A stretch of DNA of 64,000 nucleotides from Halomonas sp. Bachu 37 (GTDB lineage: Bacteria; Pseudomonadota; Gammaproteobacteria; Pseudomonadales; Halomonadaceae): assembly GCF_039691755.1 (NCBI RefSeq), contig NZ_CP137552.1, positions 2,914,001 to 2,978,000 of the forward strand, written 5' to 3'. The notes beneath the pieces are model-generated. The model saw nothing but the letters and a program-made list of their open reading frames with translations, had not been told where the DNA came from and ran no database searches. Positions within the stretch are counted from its first letter, which is position 1, and each line of letters opens with the position of its first letter. Below, one piece after another: positions 36,667 through 45,677 of the stretch. The position numbers and the translations under genes are program-made.

Positions 36667-38131
36667 AGGTGCCTCTGTTGATCGCATTCACCCCAGTCTA
36701 TTGGCAAACTCATTAGTTATTGGCCTGAATGATGCTGAGCGTATCGCCCCTTGCGATATTTCTATCTTTCATGATGAGTGGGTAATCGATGGATTGAAAG
36801 CCAGTGGGTGGCGTTCGCGTCTGTATATTACTGCAGTAGCTACTCAACCGCCGCGGAGTGAAGTGTTCCAAGCACGCTATGTGCCTGCCGCCCAAGAAGG
36901 CGTAGATATGATGCTTAGCCGCTTGGTAACGGAAAAGCCAGAGAAAGACTTTGTTATTGAAGAGGTACTGTTTCTTTCTGCCATTCGGTTAGCACGAGTT
37001 ATTGCTAATACTCGTGAGCGCAAACAAACCGTTTATATGTTGGGTTTTGATTTTGCAGTTGACCAAGGCTACGCCCACGCGATTGATTACGATTATGCAC
37101 CTGCAAACGCCAGTGGGCGTTCAGCACGTATTACCCCGCAGGAGCACTACTTCGTTAATGCGCTTTACATGCTGCGTGACAGCGAAGTTGATATTCAGCA
37201 TGTAGGTGATAGAGCATTCTCAACGCTGACACCAGAAGAACTGAATACACGTTTTCTTCCTGGGCTGGATAAACAGCTGGTACAGAACGAGGATCGTGTT
37301 TTAATCACTGCCGAGCTAACGACAAATCATTTCGGTGATCGTCATCGGCTAGAGCGTATGGTGCGTGCTGCTCATGCAGCGGGCGCTGATTTAATAAAGG
37401 TTCAGAAGCGTGATGTCGAAACTTTTTATTCAAAGGAGCAGCTAAATGCTAAATACGTTTCGCCTTTTGGGAATACCTTCAGGGATTACCGGTTAGCATT
37501 AGAACTTGGCAAAAAAGACTTCGAATTTCTGGATAGTTTGTGTTCTAAGCTAGGCATTCGTTGGTTTGCTTCAGTGCTAGACGAGCCCTCCTTTCGCTTT
37601 ATACAACAGTTTGATCCCGAGCTAATAAAACTACCGTCTACGATCTCTGAGCACACTGATTATCTAGCAACGGTAGCACGAGAATATAAGCGTGGCATTG
37701 TGCTTTCTACAGGCATGACAGACCAACACTATGAAAAGTGGGTTTTAGAGACTTTCACCGGCTGCGATAAATTATACCTAATGCAGTGTAATTCTGCTTA
37801 CCCAACACCAACTCATGATTGTAATGTTGGCGTTATTCGCCATTACCGTGACCTTTCCAAACAGCATCCACATGTAGTGCCTGGCTATTCAAGCCATGAT
37901 TTTGGTGCAATGGCCTCAGCCATGGCGGTGGCAGCCGGTGCTCGTATTGTGGAAAAGCATGTAAAGCTTGGCAATACAGAATGGGCGCACTTTGATGCAG
38001 TGGCATTGGATCTCACCACCTCAGAGTTCGTCGATTACGTGGCTGCTGTGCGAGAAGCTGAAGTCATTATTGGTTCTGAAGCGAAAGAAATTAATAGAAG
38101 CGAACACCACAAATATTTCCGTAAGGGTTAA
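36593..38131 (+). CDS. NeuB-type nonulosonic acid synthase fused to an N-terminal glycan-enzyme domain
   Basis: 512 aa. Residues about 15-190 form a Rossmann-like domain (TIFILGKGASVDRI, LVIGLNDAERIAPCDISIFHD, VYMLGFDFAVDQGYAH), resembling the DUF115/Maf and sialyltransferase-like group. Residues about 234-512 are a NeuB TIM barrel (ITAELTTNHFGD, DLIKVQKRDVETFYS, FASVLDEPSFRF, IKLPSTISEHTDYL, GYSSHDFGAMASAMAVAAGA, VEKHVKLG), which condenses phosphoenolpyruvate with a hexosamine-type sugar. No SAF antifreeze-like domain follows, unlike standalone NeuB of about 340 aa. NeuA follows 3 bp later. The long overlap with the preceding gene is unusual; a downstream start is possible. Confidence 0.78.
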   Translation: MENFSNLVRNIASTFATDTIFILGKGASVDRIHPSLLANSLVIGLNDAERIAPCDISIFHDEWVIDGLKASGWRSRLYITAVATQPPRSEVFQARYVPAAQEGVDMMLSRLVTEKPEKDFVIEEVLFLSAIRLARVIANTRERKQTVYMLGFDFAVDQGYAHAIDYDYAPANASGRSARITPQEHYFVNALYMLRDSEVDIQHVGDRAFSTLTPEELNTRFLPGLDKQLVQNEDRVLITAELTTNHFGDRHRLERMVRAAHAAGADLIKVQKRDVETFYSKEQLNAKYVSPFGNTFRDYRLALELGKKDFEFLDSLCSKLGIRWFASVLDEPSFRFIQQFDPELIKLPSTISEHTDYLATVAREYKRGIVLSTGMTDQHYEKWVLETFTGCDKLYLMQCNSAYPTPTHDCNVGVIRHYRDLSKQHPHVVPGYSSHDFGAMASAMAVAAGARIVEKHVKLGNTEWAHFDAVALDLTTSEFVDYVAAVREAEVIIGSEAKEINRSEHHKYFRKG

Positions 38132-38134
38132 ATC

Positions 38135-38848
38135 ATGGTTGAACCGATTATTGCATTAATACCTGCCCGAGCAGGCAGTGAACGAGTAAAACAAAAGAAT
38201 ACAAGACCCTTTGCTGGGTTCGAAAAAGGGTTGCTGGAGCTAAAACTGCATCAACTCGCCAGAGTGAAGGAATTAAGTAAAATTATTGTATCGACCAATG
38301 ACCCAGTAGTCAGTGCTTACTCTTCCTACTTTAGACAAAAAATTGATAGCCGTGTGACAGTAATTGAACGTCCTGACGAGCTTGGCCATTCCTCCACACC
38401 TATGAGTGCGTTCATCCGTTATGCTGCTAACTTGGAAGATACTGGAATCATGCTGATGACCCATGTCACTCACCCTTTTATTAATTCGTCAGTTTTTTCT
38501 GATCTAATATCTGCCTGGGATACAGCTAAGAATAAAGGTCATGATAGTCTTGTTACTGTTACTAAATTGCATAAATTTATCTGGGACGAAAACGGGCCCT
38601 ATAATTACGACAACAGTGTGGAGAAGTGGCCAAGAAGCCAAGATATCAAACCGCTATTTGAAATTAATCATGCAGCCTACCTAATGCCTTTTGCTAAGAT
38701 GCGCGAAATAGACGACCGAATTGGAAATAAACCGTGTTTATATGAACTGCCTGAAAACATTGTTATGGATATCGACTGGGAAGATCAATTTAACCTTCTA
38801 GAAGATATCGCAGTTGCAAAAAAAAATCGTGGCATTAACTTGCTGTGA
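38135..38848 (+). CDS. neuA: CMP-nonulosonate cytidylyltransferase (NeuA-like)
   Basis: 237 aa. Activates the NeuB product with CTP. Seen: IALIPARAGSERVKQKNTRPFAG, the nucleotide-binding loop, IIVSTNDPVV, RPDELGHSSTPM and a C-terminal DIDWEDQF, the metal-binding aspartates of the family. Three bp after the NeuB fusion. The specific sugar (sialic, legionaminic, pseudaminic or KDN) cannot be told. Confidence 0.85.
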   Translation: MVEPIIALIPARAGSERVKQKNTRPFAGFEKGLLELKLHQLARVKELSKIIVSTNDPVVSAYSSYFRQKIDSRVTVIERPDELGHSSTPMSAFIRYAANLEDTGIMLMTHVTHPFINSSVFSDLISAWDTAKNKGHDSLVTVTKLHKFIWDENGPYNYDNSVEKWPRSQDIKPLFEINHAAYLMPFAKMREIDDRIGNKPCLYELPENIVMDIDWEDQFNLLEDIAVAKKNRGINLL

Positions 38849-38950
38849 TATTACTGTCTATTTCTTAAAATCTTAATACCTGAACTCAAGTAGTAGAAGT
38901 ACAGCAGGATACCCCAGCATTTATGGATTAAACCCTGACAAGCTCTAGCG

Positions 38951-39169
38951 CGAGCTATAGTTAATCAGCTTTCTCAGACAAGCTATTTGCCAGTGGTGCT
39001 GGATAATCTCTCCACTGGTTCTAGTGAACTGGCGTGCTATGGTCAGTTGGTGGTCGGGGGCCTGGCCGATACCCATTTGCTTGAACGGCACTGTCGTGGT
39101 CACGCCTTTAATGGGGTGATGCAATTTATTTGTTTATCCTCCGCAGCCAACTTCAGCGAGCCGGAATAG
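38951..39169 (+). pseudogene. galE: Fragment of UDP-glucose 4-epimerase (galE)
   Basis: One frame reads LPVVLDNLSTGSSELACYG then GGLADTHLLERH and FNGVMQF, the residue 25-75 segment of GalE including the VxDNLSTG nucleotide-binding loop; an in-frame part upstream (NQLSQTSY) continues the match. The N-terminal glycine motif and the rest of the enzyme are missing. A decayed remnant. Confidence 0.7.
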
Positions 39170-39208
39170 GTGCTCCCCAGCAGCCCATCCACCCTATTGA
39201 GTCAGCAA

Positions 39209-39759
39209 ATGAACATAGTAGATCAAGCACGCCACCGTACTGTCCAAAAGGTAAAATATGCCCAACTGATGCTTCAGCATCTCAAGGTCAGCTCCTCCCG
39301 TGGAACCAATGATGATTGGGAAAATGCTTTGCTAGAGGCTTTTTTATCCATTTAGCAGGCGGCTGTGAATATCTGCTGCATGAGATTAACATAGTGCAAA
39401 ATCTGAGGTTGGGTGCTGGCGAGGTGAAACCGCGCGCTGTAAGAGATAAGTTAAGCAAGCATGGAAAGTCATCTCCAGCTTTCGATTATTGGAAAGCACA
39501 GCGTGATGACTCAGGCAGTTTTCTTACTTTGCTCTGTGAACTCCGTAATGCTGGCACTCACCGTTATTATTTGAATAAAGTTATTTACGCATCTTCACAT
39601 AGCAGACCAGATAATGAAGTTATAGATCCACGCACTAAACAGTCACAACAGCTCTACCCCGGTTTAGGAGTTATTAGTTTGATGGAAAGTCTACTTAAAG
39701 AAGCACAGGACTTTATCGCCACTTGTCATCATCAGCTTGACGTTAATGCTCATATTTGA
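39209..39759 (+). pseudogene. Hypothetical gene with a frameshift at a T6 run
   Basis: A frame from ATG 39209 (MNIVDQARHRTVQKVKYAQL) stops at 39355, while the next frame continues from the same point to 39759. Adding one T to the run 39340-39345 joins them into a single protein of about 183 aa (…DDWENALLEAFFIHLAGGCEY…). The product is helical with no family I recognise; RNAG-like NAGTHRYY could hint at a HEPN-type protein but this is a guess. Either a true frameshift, a phase-variable tract or a sequencing error. Confidence 0.55.
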
Positions 39760-39782
39760 ATAAAACGCAGTAGCGGTAAAGA

Positions 39783-40300
39783 TATCATCGCAAGCGCTGC
39801 GATCTGGGGTTGGGTGCCCTTGCTGGTTTGAGATTGCTTCGTCGTGCCTCCTCGCAATGACACGGTTCGGGCTACTCGCAATGGCACGCTTCGGCGCGAT
39901 GTCGCGGCCCTTGGGTGTCATCGCGAACGAAGTGCGGCGATCTGGGGTTGAGGTTGGGTGCCGCCACTGGCTTGAGATTGCTTCGTCGTTCCTCCTCGCA
40001 ATGACACAATCCGGCCACGGTGTCATCGCGAGCGCAGCGCGGCGATCTGGGGTTGAGGCTGGGTGCCGCCGCAGGTTTGAGATTGCTTCGTCGTGCCTCC
40101 TCGCAATGACACAATCAGGCCACGGTGTCATCGCGAGCGAAGCGCGGCGATCTGGGGTTGGGGTTAGGTGCCGCCGCTGGCTTGAGATTGCTTCGTCGTA
40201 CCTCCTCGCAATGACACGATTCAGGCTCCTCGCAATAACACGGGGCAGGCTTCTCGCAATGGCGCGGTTCGGGCACCTCGCAATAGCGCGGGGTGGGTGT
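39783..40300 (-). repeat. REP/BIME array with a 105-bp period
   Basis: Composite units start at 39916, 40021 and 40126, exactly 105 bp apart, with a partial unit from 39783 and degenerate copies up to 40300. Each unit pairs a TGTCATCGCGAGCGAAGCGC half with an inverted half (GAGATTGCTTCGTCG...TCGCAATGACAC), so it can fold into a long hairpin. The inverted half is the element of the rmlD-rmlA array in opposite orientation. Confidence 0.9.
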
Positions 40301-40339
40301 AGTATTCAAGAAGACTCAAATAAAAGGCAGCCTTCAAGC

Positions 40340-42997
40340 ATGCTTAAAAAACTCCTTTGGCTTTCTCGCCGTTCAAAGAACCATACCAGCACCGCTGTTA
40401 CTTCCTCTGCCCCACCGCGTGCTGCTATTGAAACGGCAGTTTTACCAGGCAATGAGGAGGCTGATATTCAAGCACGCTTACATTGGCAATTAGGAGAGTG
40501 GGCAGAGCTTGTCGAGTTATCGCAGCACTTTAAGAATGCCGATACCAAGGGAGAGGCAGCCGTTTTTTTTGCAGCGGCGTGTGGGCAGTTGGGGTTTCAT
40601 GAACGTGCCGCCCAATGGGCAAAGCAGGCATTACAAGCAGGAGTGCCGCCCAGCGCATTAGGCAATGTGCTTATCAGCGGTGTTTATGGCTCTTTGGGCC
40701 AAGCAAGGCTGCTTCAGCCAGAAAACACTGAGGCGGCTATCCGGCATTTTGAAATAGCAGCTCACCTTGGCCTAGGTGACCAAAAAGTGCCTAGCCTAAT
40801 CAACATACGCATTAAGCAGCAGTTAGGGCAGTCTGGAAAAGCGAAAGCGATGGCCCGCCCCACAGCGCGGCTCACACACACGCATACTGCCCGCTTACCC
40901 AGTCTTTCCGCACATTATCGCTATCACGTAGAAGCTCATGTCTGGGTAAAACCAGACGAACAAAGTATTGGTTACTCTGACGGCGATGCCGTGGAAGAAA
41001 AAATACTTTCCATTATTGAACACGCTAAGGACATTAGCCTCTACTCGGCTGAGTTGGTTAAGCAACAAAACGACTGGCCTTCGCGCTATCATTTATCTGC
41101 AGATAGGGTGAATGTGCTTCGCCCCTTTGCAAATAGCCTTGCAGGGGCAGCGGTGCTTGAATTGGGCTGCGGCTGCGGGGCTATCACACGCTACCTGGGT
41201 GAGTTAGGTGCTCAAGTAGTTGCCGTTGAAGGGAGCCAACGCCGTGCTCAAATTGCGGCTTCCCGTTGCCGCGACTTGGAAAATGTCAGCGTAGTCGCTG
41301 ATCGGTTGCAAGATTTACCGTTCGAAAAAAGCTTTGATGTTGTAACGCTCATAGGCGTACTTGAATACTCGCGTATTTATGTCGAATCAGTTGACCCGAT
41401 ACAGGCCGTGCTTCTGCGCGCTAGACGCTACTTAAAGCCCAATGGGGTGCTGATCATAGCGATTGAAAATCAGCTGGGGCTAAAATATTTTGCCGGTGCC
41501 CCCGAAGACCATGGCATGGGCGCGATGGCAGGCATTAACGATCTCTACCGTGAGAAAACACCCGTTACGTTTGGCCACCAAACACTAACAAAACACATAA
41601 AGAAAGCGGGCTTTTGCGCTGTTGAGACGTACCTACCCTTTCCTGATTACAAAATGCCAGCACTGGTAGTCTCCCCTTCTGGCCAACAGCCACATAAAGA
41701 ATTCAACCTGGCAACGCTTTTACGAACCGCAGTAGCGCTGGAACCTCAACCTATTAAACAGCCACTTTTTTCTTTGGAGCAGGCTTGGCCCTTAATAGAA
41801 AAAAACAGTTTATTGGCAGATATGGCAAATTCAAATTTGCTGGTGGCCAGTGCTTCACCTGAGATTACCCTAGCTGACCCTCATGTCTTGGCGTCTTACT
41901 ACTCTCCCAAGCGCACTGCGGCGTTCAGTCAGCAAGTCGAGTTCTTGCACCAGCAAGATAATGGCATCACTGTTCGTCGAAAACGATTAGGTAACACACA
42001 GGCAACACTCAGCGCTTTTCATGCCACTGATGAGCCCTACGTTTCTGGAGAGGTACACGCGGATGCGTTACACGGAATTTTGCAGCGCCCTGGCTGGCAG
42101 CTAGAAGATCTATTGCCTTGGTTTAAAACGTGGCATGACGCATTAAAAGCGCAGTCTTTTCCGCCTGATGAGTCTGTTAACGCGCTCGGTTGGGCTGAAT
42201 ACGACGCTTGGCTTCCCCCTCACTTTATTGATGCCATACCACGCAACCTGATCATTACGCCAACTGGCGACACTCAATTTATTGATCTCGAATGGGTGGA
42301 ATCTCACCCTTTACCGCTTGAGCTTGTCTTATACCGTGGCCTTCATATTACGTTGGGTACGCTTACCAGCATTGCCGAGCCGAATTCAAAAGAACTCTTA
42401 GATAAACATGCTCTTAGTGAAATGCTGTTAGAGACGCTGGAAATAAAGCTAAGCGCCCTAGATTACTCACGCTTCATGCCGGTACTCGATAACCTGACAC
42501 GCAGAGCACAAGGAATAGCGCCGCTAGAGAACCCGCCTACCAAACCTTACCCTTCCAAGCAGCTTTTCGTTCGTGGTCAGCACACTACCCCTGCTCCATC
42601 CACCTTGCTTACGCTCTATTGGTGTTACAAAGGGGTTGGGTATAACGAAAACGATACGGTGAAGAAGAAGGTCACGCTCGATGGAAAGGTGTTTTCCTTT
42701 ACGCTTACGCTACCTAATGACGTTGATATTAACGGGCTTCGTTTAGATATAGCAGGCTGCCCAGGGTACTTTTTCATACATGAATTAGCGATTAAAAATG
42801 CCGCAAATGAGCTTCTCTGGGCCTGGGATTTAAACCCAGCGACGCTTCTCAATTCCGCAGACATTACATATTTTGCAATCGATGGACACCCCTACGCCGG
42901 GCTGTTAAGCACCAGCCACGACCCACGCTTTGAACTTCCCATCACAATGGATTGCATGAAACAGCGTAAGCGTCCGGTGAACACGCCTTCCGCGTAA
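40340..42997 (+). CDS. TPR-methyltransferase fusion, C-terminus replaced by IS66
   Basis: 885 aa as it stands. Start at 40340 (MLKKLLWLSRRSKN); an upstream open frame from 39857 only translates the REP array. Residues about 35-165 are the helical repeat region shared with the protein at 26669; a class I methyltransferase domain runs from about 270 (VLELGCGCGAITRYLGELGA) to 450; a C-terminal sugar- or nucleotide-related domain (about 480-885) is unassigned. The last 10 codons and the stop come from the IS66 end. Without the insertion the frame would continue after the duplicated target site to a stop at 45478, giving 893 aa. Confidence 0.78.
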   Translation: MLKKLLWLSRRSKNHTSTAVTSSAPPRAAIETAVLPGNEEADIQARLHWQLGEWAELVELSQHFKNADTKGEAAVFFAAACGQLGFHERAAQWAKQALQAGVPPSALGNVLISGVYGSLGQARLLQPENTEAAIRHFEIAAHLGLGDQKVPSLINIRIKQQLGQSGKAKAMARPTARLTHTHTARLPSLSAHYRYHVEAHVWVKPDEQSIGYSDGDAVEEKILSIIEHAKDISLYSAELVKQQNDWPSRYHLSADRVNVLRPFANSLAGAAVLELGCGCGAITRYLGELGAQVVAVEGSQRRAQIAASRCRDLENVSVVADRLQDLPFEKSFDVVTLIGVLEYSRIYVESVDPIQAVLLRARRYLKPNGVLIIAIENQLGLKYFAGAPEDHGMGAMAGINDLYREKTPVTFGHQTLTKHIKKAGFCAVETYLPFPDYKMPALVVSPSGQQPHKEFNLATLLRTAVALEPQPIKQPLFSLEQAWPLIEKNSLLADMANSNLLVASASPEITLADPHVLASYYSPKRTAAFSQQVEFLHQQDNGITVRRKRLGNTQATLSAFHATDEPYVSGEVHADALHGILQRPGWQLEDLLPWFKTWHDALKAQSFPPDESVNALGWAEYDAWLPPHFIDAIPRNLIITPTGDTQFIDLEWVESHPLPLELVLYRGLHITLGTLTSIAEPNSKELLDKHALSEMLLETLEIKLSALDYSRFMPVLDNLTRRAQGIAPLENPPTKPYPSKQLFVRGQHTTPAPSTLLTLYWCYKGVGYNENDTVKKKVTLDGKVFSFTLTLPNDVDINGLRLDIAGCPGYFFIHELAIKNAANELLWAWDLNPATLLNSADITYFAIDGHPYAGLLSTSHDPRFELPITMDCMKQRKRPVNTPSA

Positions 42998-43050
42998 GCC
43001 CTTGGCCAGTGACATTAGGTGCCCACGTAACAATAGATGGGCACCTATTC

Positions 43051-43419
43051 ATGACGTCCCCAAGCACCGAGCGTGAGATCCGTCGCCGCCGTCGCTACGC
43101 CCCGTCGTTCAAGGCCAAGATCGTCGCGGCATGCCTGCAGGGCGATACCTCCATTGCCCAGGTCGCCCTTCAGCATGGGCTCAACACCAACCTCGTCCAG
43201 ACCTGGATCCGCAAGGCCAAGCGGCAGAGCCAGCTACCGGCCGTGCCGGACTTCGTGCCCCTGCCGGTGCCGCCAGCAGAGGCCAGCCTGCCAACACCAC
43301 CCACCACCGCTGGCGAGATTTGCATCGAGCTGCCCTCCTCACGGGGCACGATCACCGTGCGCTGGCCGGTGAGTGAGGCCGCTCAGTGTGGCCACTGGCT
43401 GAAAGGGCTGCTGGGATGA
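43051..43419 (+). CDS. tnpA: IS66 TnpA (helix-turn-helix accessory protein)
   Basis: 122 aa; start at 43051. HTH_Tnp_1-like N-terminus (RYAPSFKAKIVAACLQGDTS, VALQHGLNTNLVQTWIRKA) followed by a linker and a short C-terminal domain (EICIELPSSRGTITVRWPV). Its stop overlaps the tnpB start (ATGA). Confidence 0.88.
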   Translation: MTSPSTEREIRRRRRYAPSFKAKIVAACLQGDTSIAQVALQHGLNTNLVQTWIRKAKRQSQLPAVPDFVPLPVPPAEASLPTPPTTAGEICIELPSSRGTITVRWPVSEAAQCGHWLKGLLG

Positions 43420-43751
43420 TCCGCATCGACGAGATCTGGCTGGCCACCGAGCCGCTGGATATGCGCGCCGGCCCGGATACCGCGTTGGCCCGGGTGGTGA
43501 AGGTGTTCGGCGCGGCTCGCCCGCACTGTGCCTACCTGTTCGCCAACCGCCGCGGCAACCGCATGAAGGTGCTGATTCACGACGGCCTGGGCGTCTGGCT
43601 GTGCGCCCGGCGCCTGAACCAGGGCAAGTTCCACTGGGCGGGTAACTGGCACGGTGATCGCGTCGCGCTTTGCCCCGAGCAGGTGGCGGCGCTGGTACAA
43701 GGTCTGCCCTGGCAACGTCTCGGCACCGACGGGGTAATCTCGGTCGTGTGA
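43416..43751 (+). CDS. tnpB: IS66 TnpB
   Basis: 111 aa. Typical IS66 Orf2 sequence (EIWLATEPLDMRAGPDTALA, HCAYLFANRRGNRMKVLIHD, GVWLCARRLNQGKF). Needed for transposition together with TnpA and TnpC; biochemical role unclear in the family. Confidence 0.93.
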   Translation: MIRIDEIWLATEPLDMRAGPDTALARVVKVFGAARPHCAYLFANRRGNRMKVLIHDGLGVWLCARRLNQGKFHWAGNWHGDRVALCPEQVAALVQGLPWQRLGTDGVISVV

Positions 43752-43831
43752 TGTGCAGCACAGACGCAGCGGCCCGGCTATTCGCGGATGCGCCAATCCC
43801 GTTCTCGCCAGCGGGCTGGCATACTCGGCGG

Positions 43832-45382
43832 ATGAACACGCCGCCCGATCTGTCCCAGCTCACCCCCGATCAGCTCCGCCACCTGGCGGCAACGCTGATG
43901 ACGCAGGTCGAGCAGCAGGAACAGGCACTGGCACAGAGCCAGAAAACGCTGCGGCATACCGAGCAGGTCAACCAGAAGCTGACCTATGAACTGGCGCTGC
44001 TCAAGCGCCACGCCTTCGGCAAGCGCAGCGAGCAGCTCAACGTCCTGCAGATCAGCCTGCTGGAGGAAGTGGTCGATGCCGATATCGCCGCCATCGAGAC
44101 TGAGCTGGCAGATCTGACCACACCCGATACGCCACCGGCGGCCAAGAAAACGCCCAAGCGCGCCCCCCTACCTCCTGAGCTGCCGCGCACCGAGATTCGC
44201 CACGACCCGGAAAGCGAGCACTGCACCTGTGGCTGCCAGCTGCGGCGGATCGGCGAGGAGATCAGCGAGAAGCTCGACTACACGCCAGGCGTGTTTCACG
44301 TCGAGCGCCATATCCGTGGCAAGTGGGTCTGCGATCAGTGTGAGACGCTGACCCAGGCGCCGATGCCGGCGCAGATCATCGACAAGGGCATCCCCACCGC
44401 CGGCCTGCTGGCCCAGGTACTGATCGCCAAGTATGCCGACCACCTACCGCTCTATCGCCAGGAGCAGATTTTTGCCCGTGCCGGCGTGGCGATTCCGCGC
44501 TCCACCCTGGCCGAGTGGGTCGGCATCTGTGGCGTGCGGCTCCAACCGCTGATCGATGCGCTGCGCGACCTGCTGCTCGACGAGCCAGTGCTGCATGCCG
44601 ATGAGACCCCGGTGCCGATGCTGGCCCCCGGTAAGAAGAAGACCCACAGGGCCTACCTCTGGGCCTACGCCGCCACGTCCTACGCCGGATTGAAGGTGGT
44701 GGTCTACGACTTCAGTGAGACGCGTGGCGGCCAGCATGCCCGTGACTTCCTCGGCGAGTGGCGGGGCAAGCTGGTCTGCGACGATTACAGCGGCTATAAG
44801 CAGAGCTTCGCCAACGGCGTCACCGAAATCGGCTGCATGGCCCACGCGCGTCGCAAGTTCGTCGACCTGCACGTGGCCGGCAAGAGCCAGATCGCCGGGC
44901 AGGCCATCGAGCTGATTGGTCAGCTCTACCAGGTGGAGCGAGAGGCCCAGTCACTCAGCGCTGAAGAACGCCAACGACTCCGAGAGACACGGGCGAGGCC
45001 CATTTCTGATGCGCTGCACCGCTGGATGCTGGCTCACCGAGAGAAGGTGCCGAACGGCTCGGCAACGGCGAAAGCGCTGGATTACAGCCTGAAGCGTTGG
45101 GCGGCGCTGACGCGCTACCTCAACGACGGCGGGTTGCCCATCGACAACAACCGGGTCGAGAACCTGATCCGTCCCTGGGCGCTGGGCCGCAGCAACTGGC
45201 TGTTCGCCGGGTCACTGCGCAGCGGCCAGCGCGCTGCCACCATCATGAGCTTGATCCAGTGCGCCAAGCTGAACGGCCACGAGCCGTATGCCTACCTGAA
45301 GGATGTGCTGGAACGGCTGCCGACCCAGAAGGCCAGCCAGCTCCACGAACTACTGCCTCACCACTGGCAGCACACCGCCTGA
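43832..45382 (+). CDS. tnpC: IS66 transposase TnpC
   Basis: 516-aa DDE transposase. N-terminal coiled coil (TQVEQQEQALAQSQKTLRHT), KRHAFGKRSEQL, a zinc-binding cysteine cluster (CTCGCQLRRIG ... WVCDQC) and the catalytic domain with D in LHADETPVPM, D in LVCDDYSGYKQ and E in NNRVENLIRPWALGR. Start at 43832; the long upstream extension overlaps tnpB and is not used. Intact. Confidence 0.94.
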   Translation: MNTPPDLSQLTPDQLRHLAATLMTQVEQQEQALAQSQKTLRHTEQVNQKLTYELALLKRHAFGKRSEQLNVLQISLLEEVVDADIAAIETELADLTTPDTPPAAKKTPKRAPLPPELPRTEIRHDPESEHCTCGCQLRRIGEEISEKLDYTPGVFHVERHIRGKWVCDQCETLTQAPMPAQIIDKGIPTAGLLAQVLIAKYADHLPLYRQEQIFARAGVAIPRSTLAEWVGICGVRLQPLIDALRDLLLDEPVLHADETPVPMLAPGKKKTHRAYLWAYAATSYAGLKVVVYDFSETRGGQHARDFLGEWRGKLVCDDYSGYKQSFANGVTEIGCMAHARRKFVDLHVAGKSQIAGQAIELIGQLYQVEREAQSLSAEERQRLRETRARPISDALHRWMLAHREKVPNGSATAKALDYSLKRWAALTRYLNDGGLPIDNNRVENLIRPWALGRSNWLFAGSLRSGQRAATIMSLIQCAKLNGHEPYAYLKDVLERLPTQKASQLHELLPHHWQHTA

Positions 45383-45502
45383 TCACTGACAAGCGGTGTT
45401 GCCCGTTCGCTTACGAAACAGCTACCAGGTGCAGAGGTTCACATTGTTTTTCACAGTGCACCACCGCCAGCTGAATGAAGCAATCTGGGGTGTTTTTTAG
45501 GC

Positions 45503-45640
45503 TGTCATTGCGAACGCAGTGAAACAATCTGGGGTTGAAGCTGAGTGCCGCCGCAGGCTTGAGATTGCTTCGTCGCAGGCTCCTCGCAATGACACAGTTC
45601 AGGCTACTCCCAATGGCACAACGTAAACTCATCGCAATGA
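45503..45640 (-). repeat. REP/BIME unit and degenerate copies
   Basis: One composite unit (TGTCATTGCGAACGCAGTG... to TCGCAATGACACAG, about 45503-45597) like those at 39.9-40.2 kb, plus shortened copies to about 45640. The 45423-45677 gap holds nothing else apart from the displaced 3' end of the methyltransferase gene (stop 45478). Confidence 0.85.
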
Positions 45641-45677
45641 CGCCATCCGTTTTTCATTTTTTCGTTAGGACTTATCT

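Larger units (their letters stand above)
42966..45414 (+). mobile_element. IS66-family insertion sequence, 2449 bp
   Basis: Ends GTAAGCGTCCGGTGAACACG (left) and GTAAGCGAACGGGCAACACC (right, reverse complement) match at 18 of the first 24 positions, with the GTAAGCG tip typical of IS66. An 8-bp target duplication GAAACAGC flanks it (42958-42965 and 45415-45422). Contains tnpA, tnpB and tnpC in order, all intact. Confidence 0.95.

Noticed and set aside
39857..40339. 161-codon N-terminal extension of the methyltransferase gene
   Set aside because: It is a translation of the REP array in the reverse sense, has repeated low-complexity peptides and no ribosome-binding site; the start at 40340 is preferred.
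42994..43030. GTAAGCCCTTGGCCAGTGAC as the left end of IS66
   Set aside because: It begins with GTAAGC but matches the right end poorly and gives no target duplication; the end at 42966 gives 18/24 matches and a perfect 8-bp duplication.
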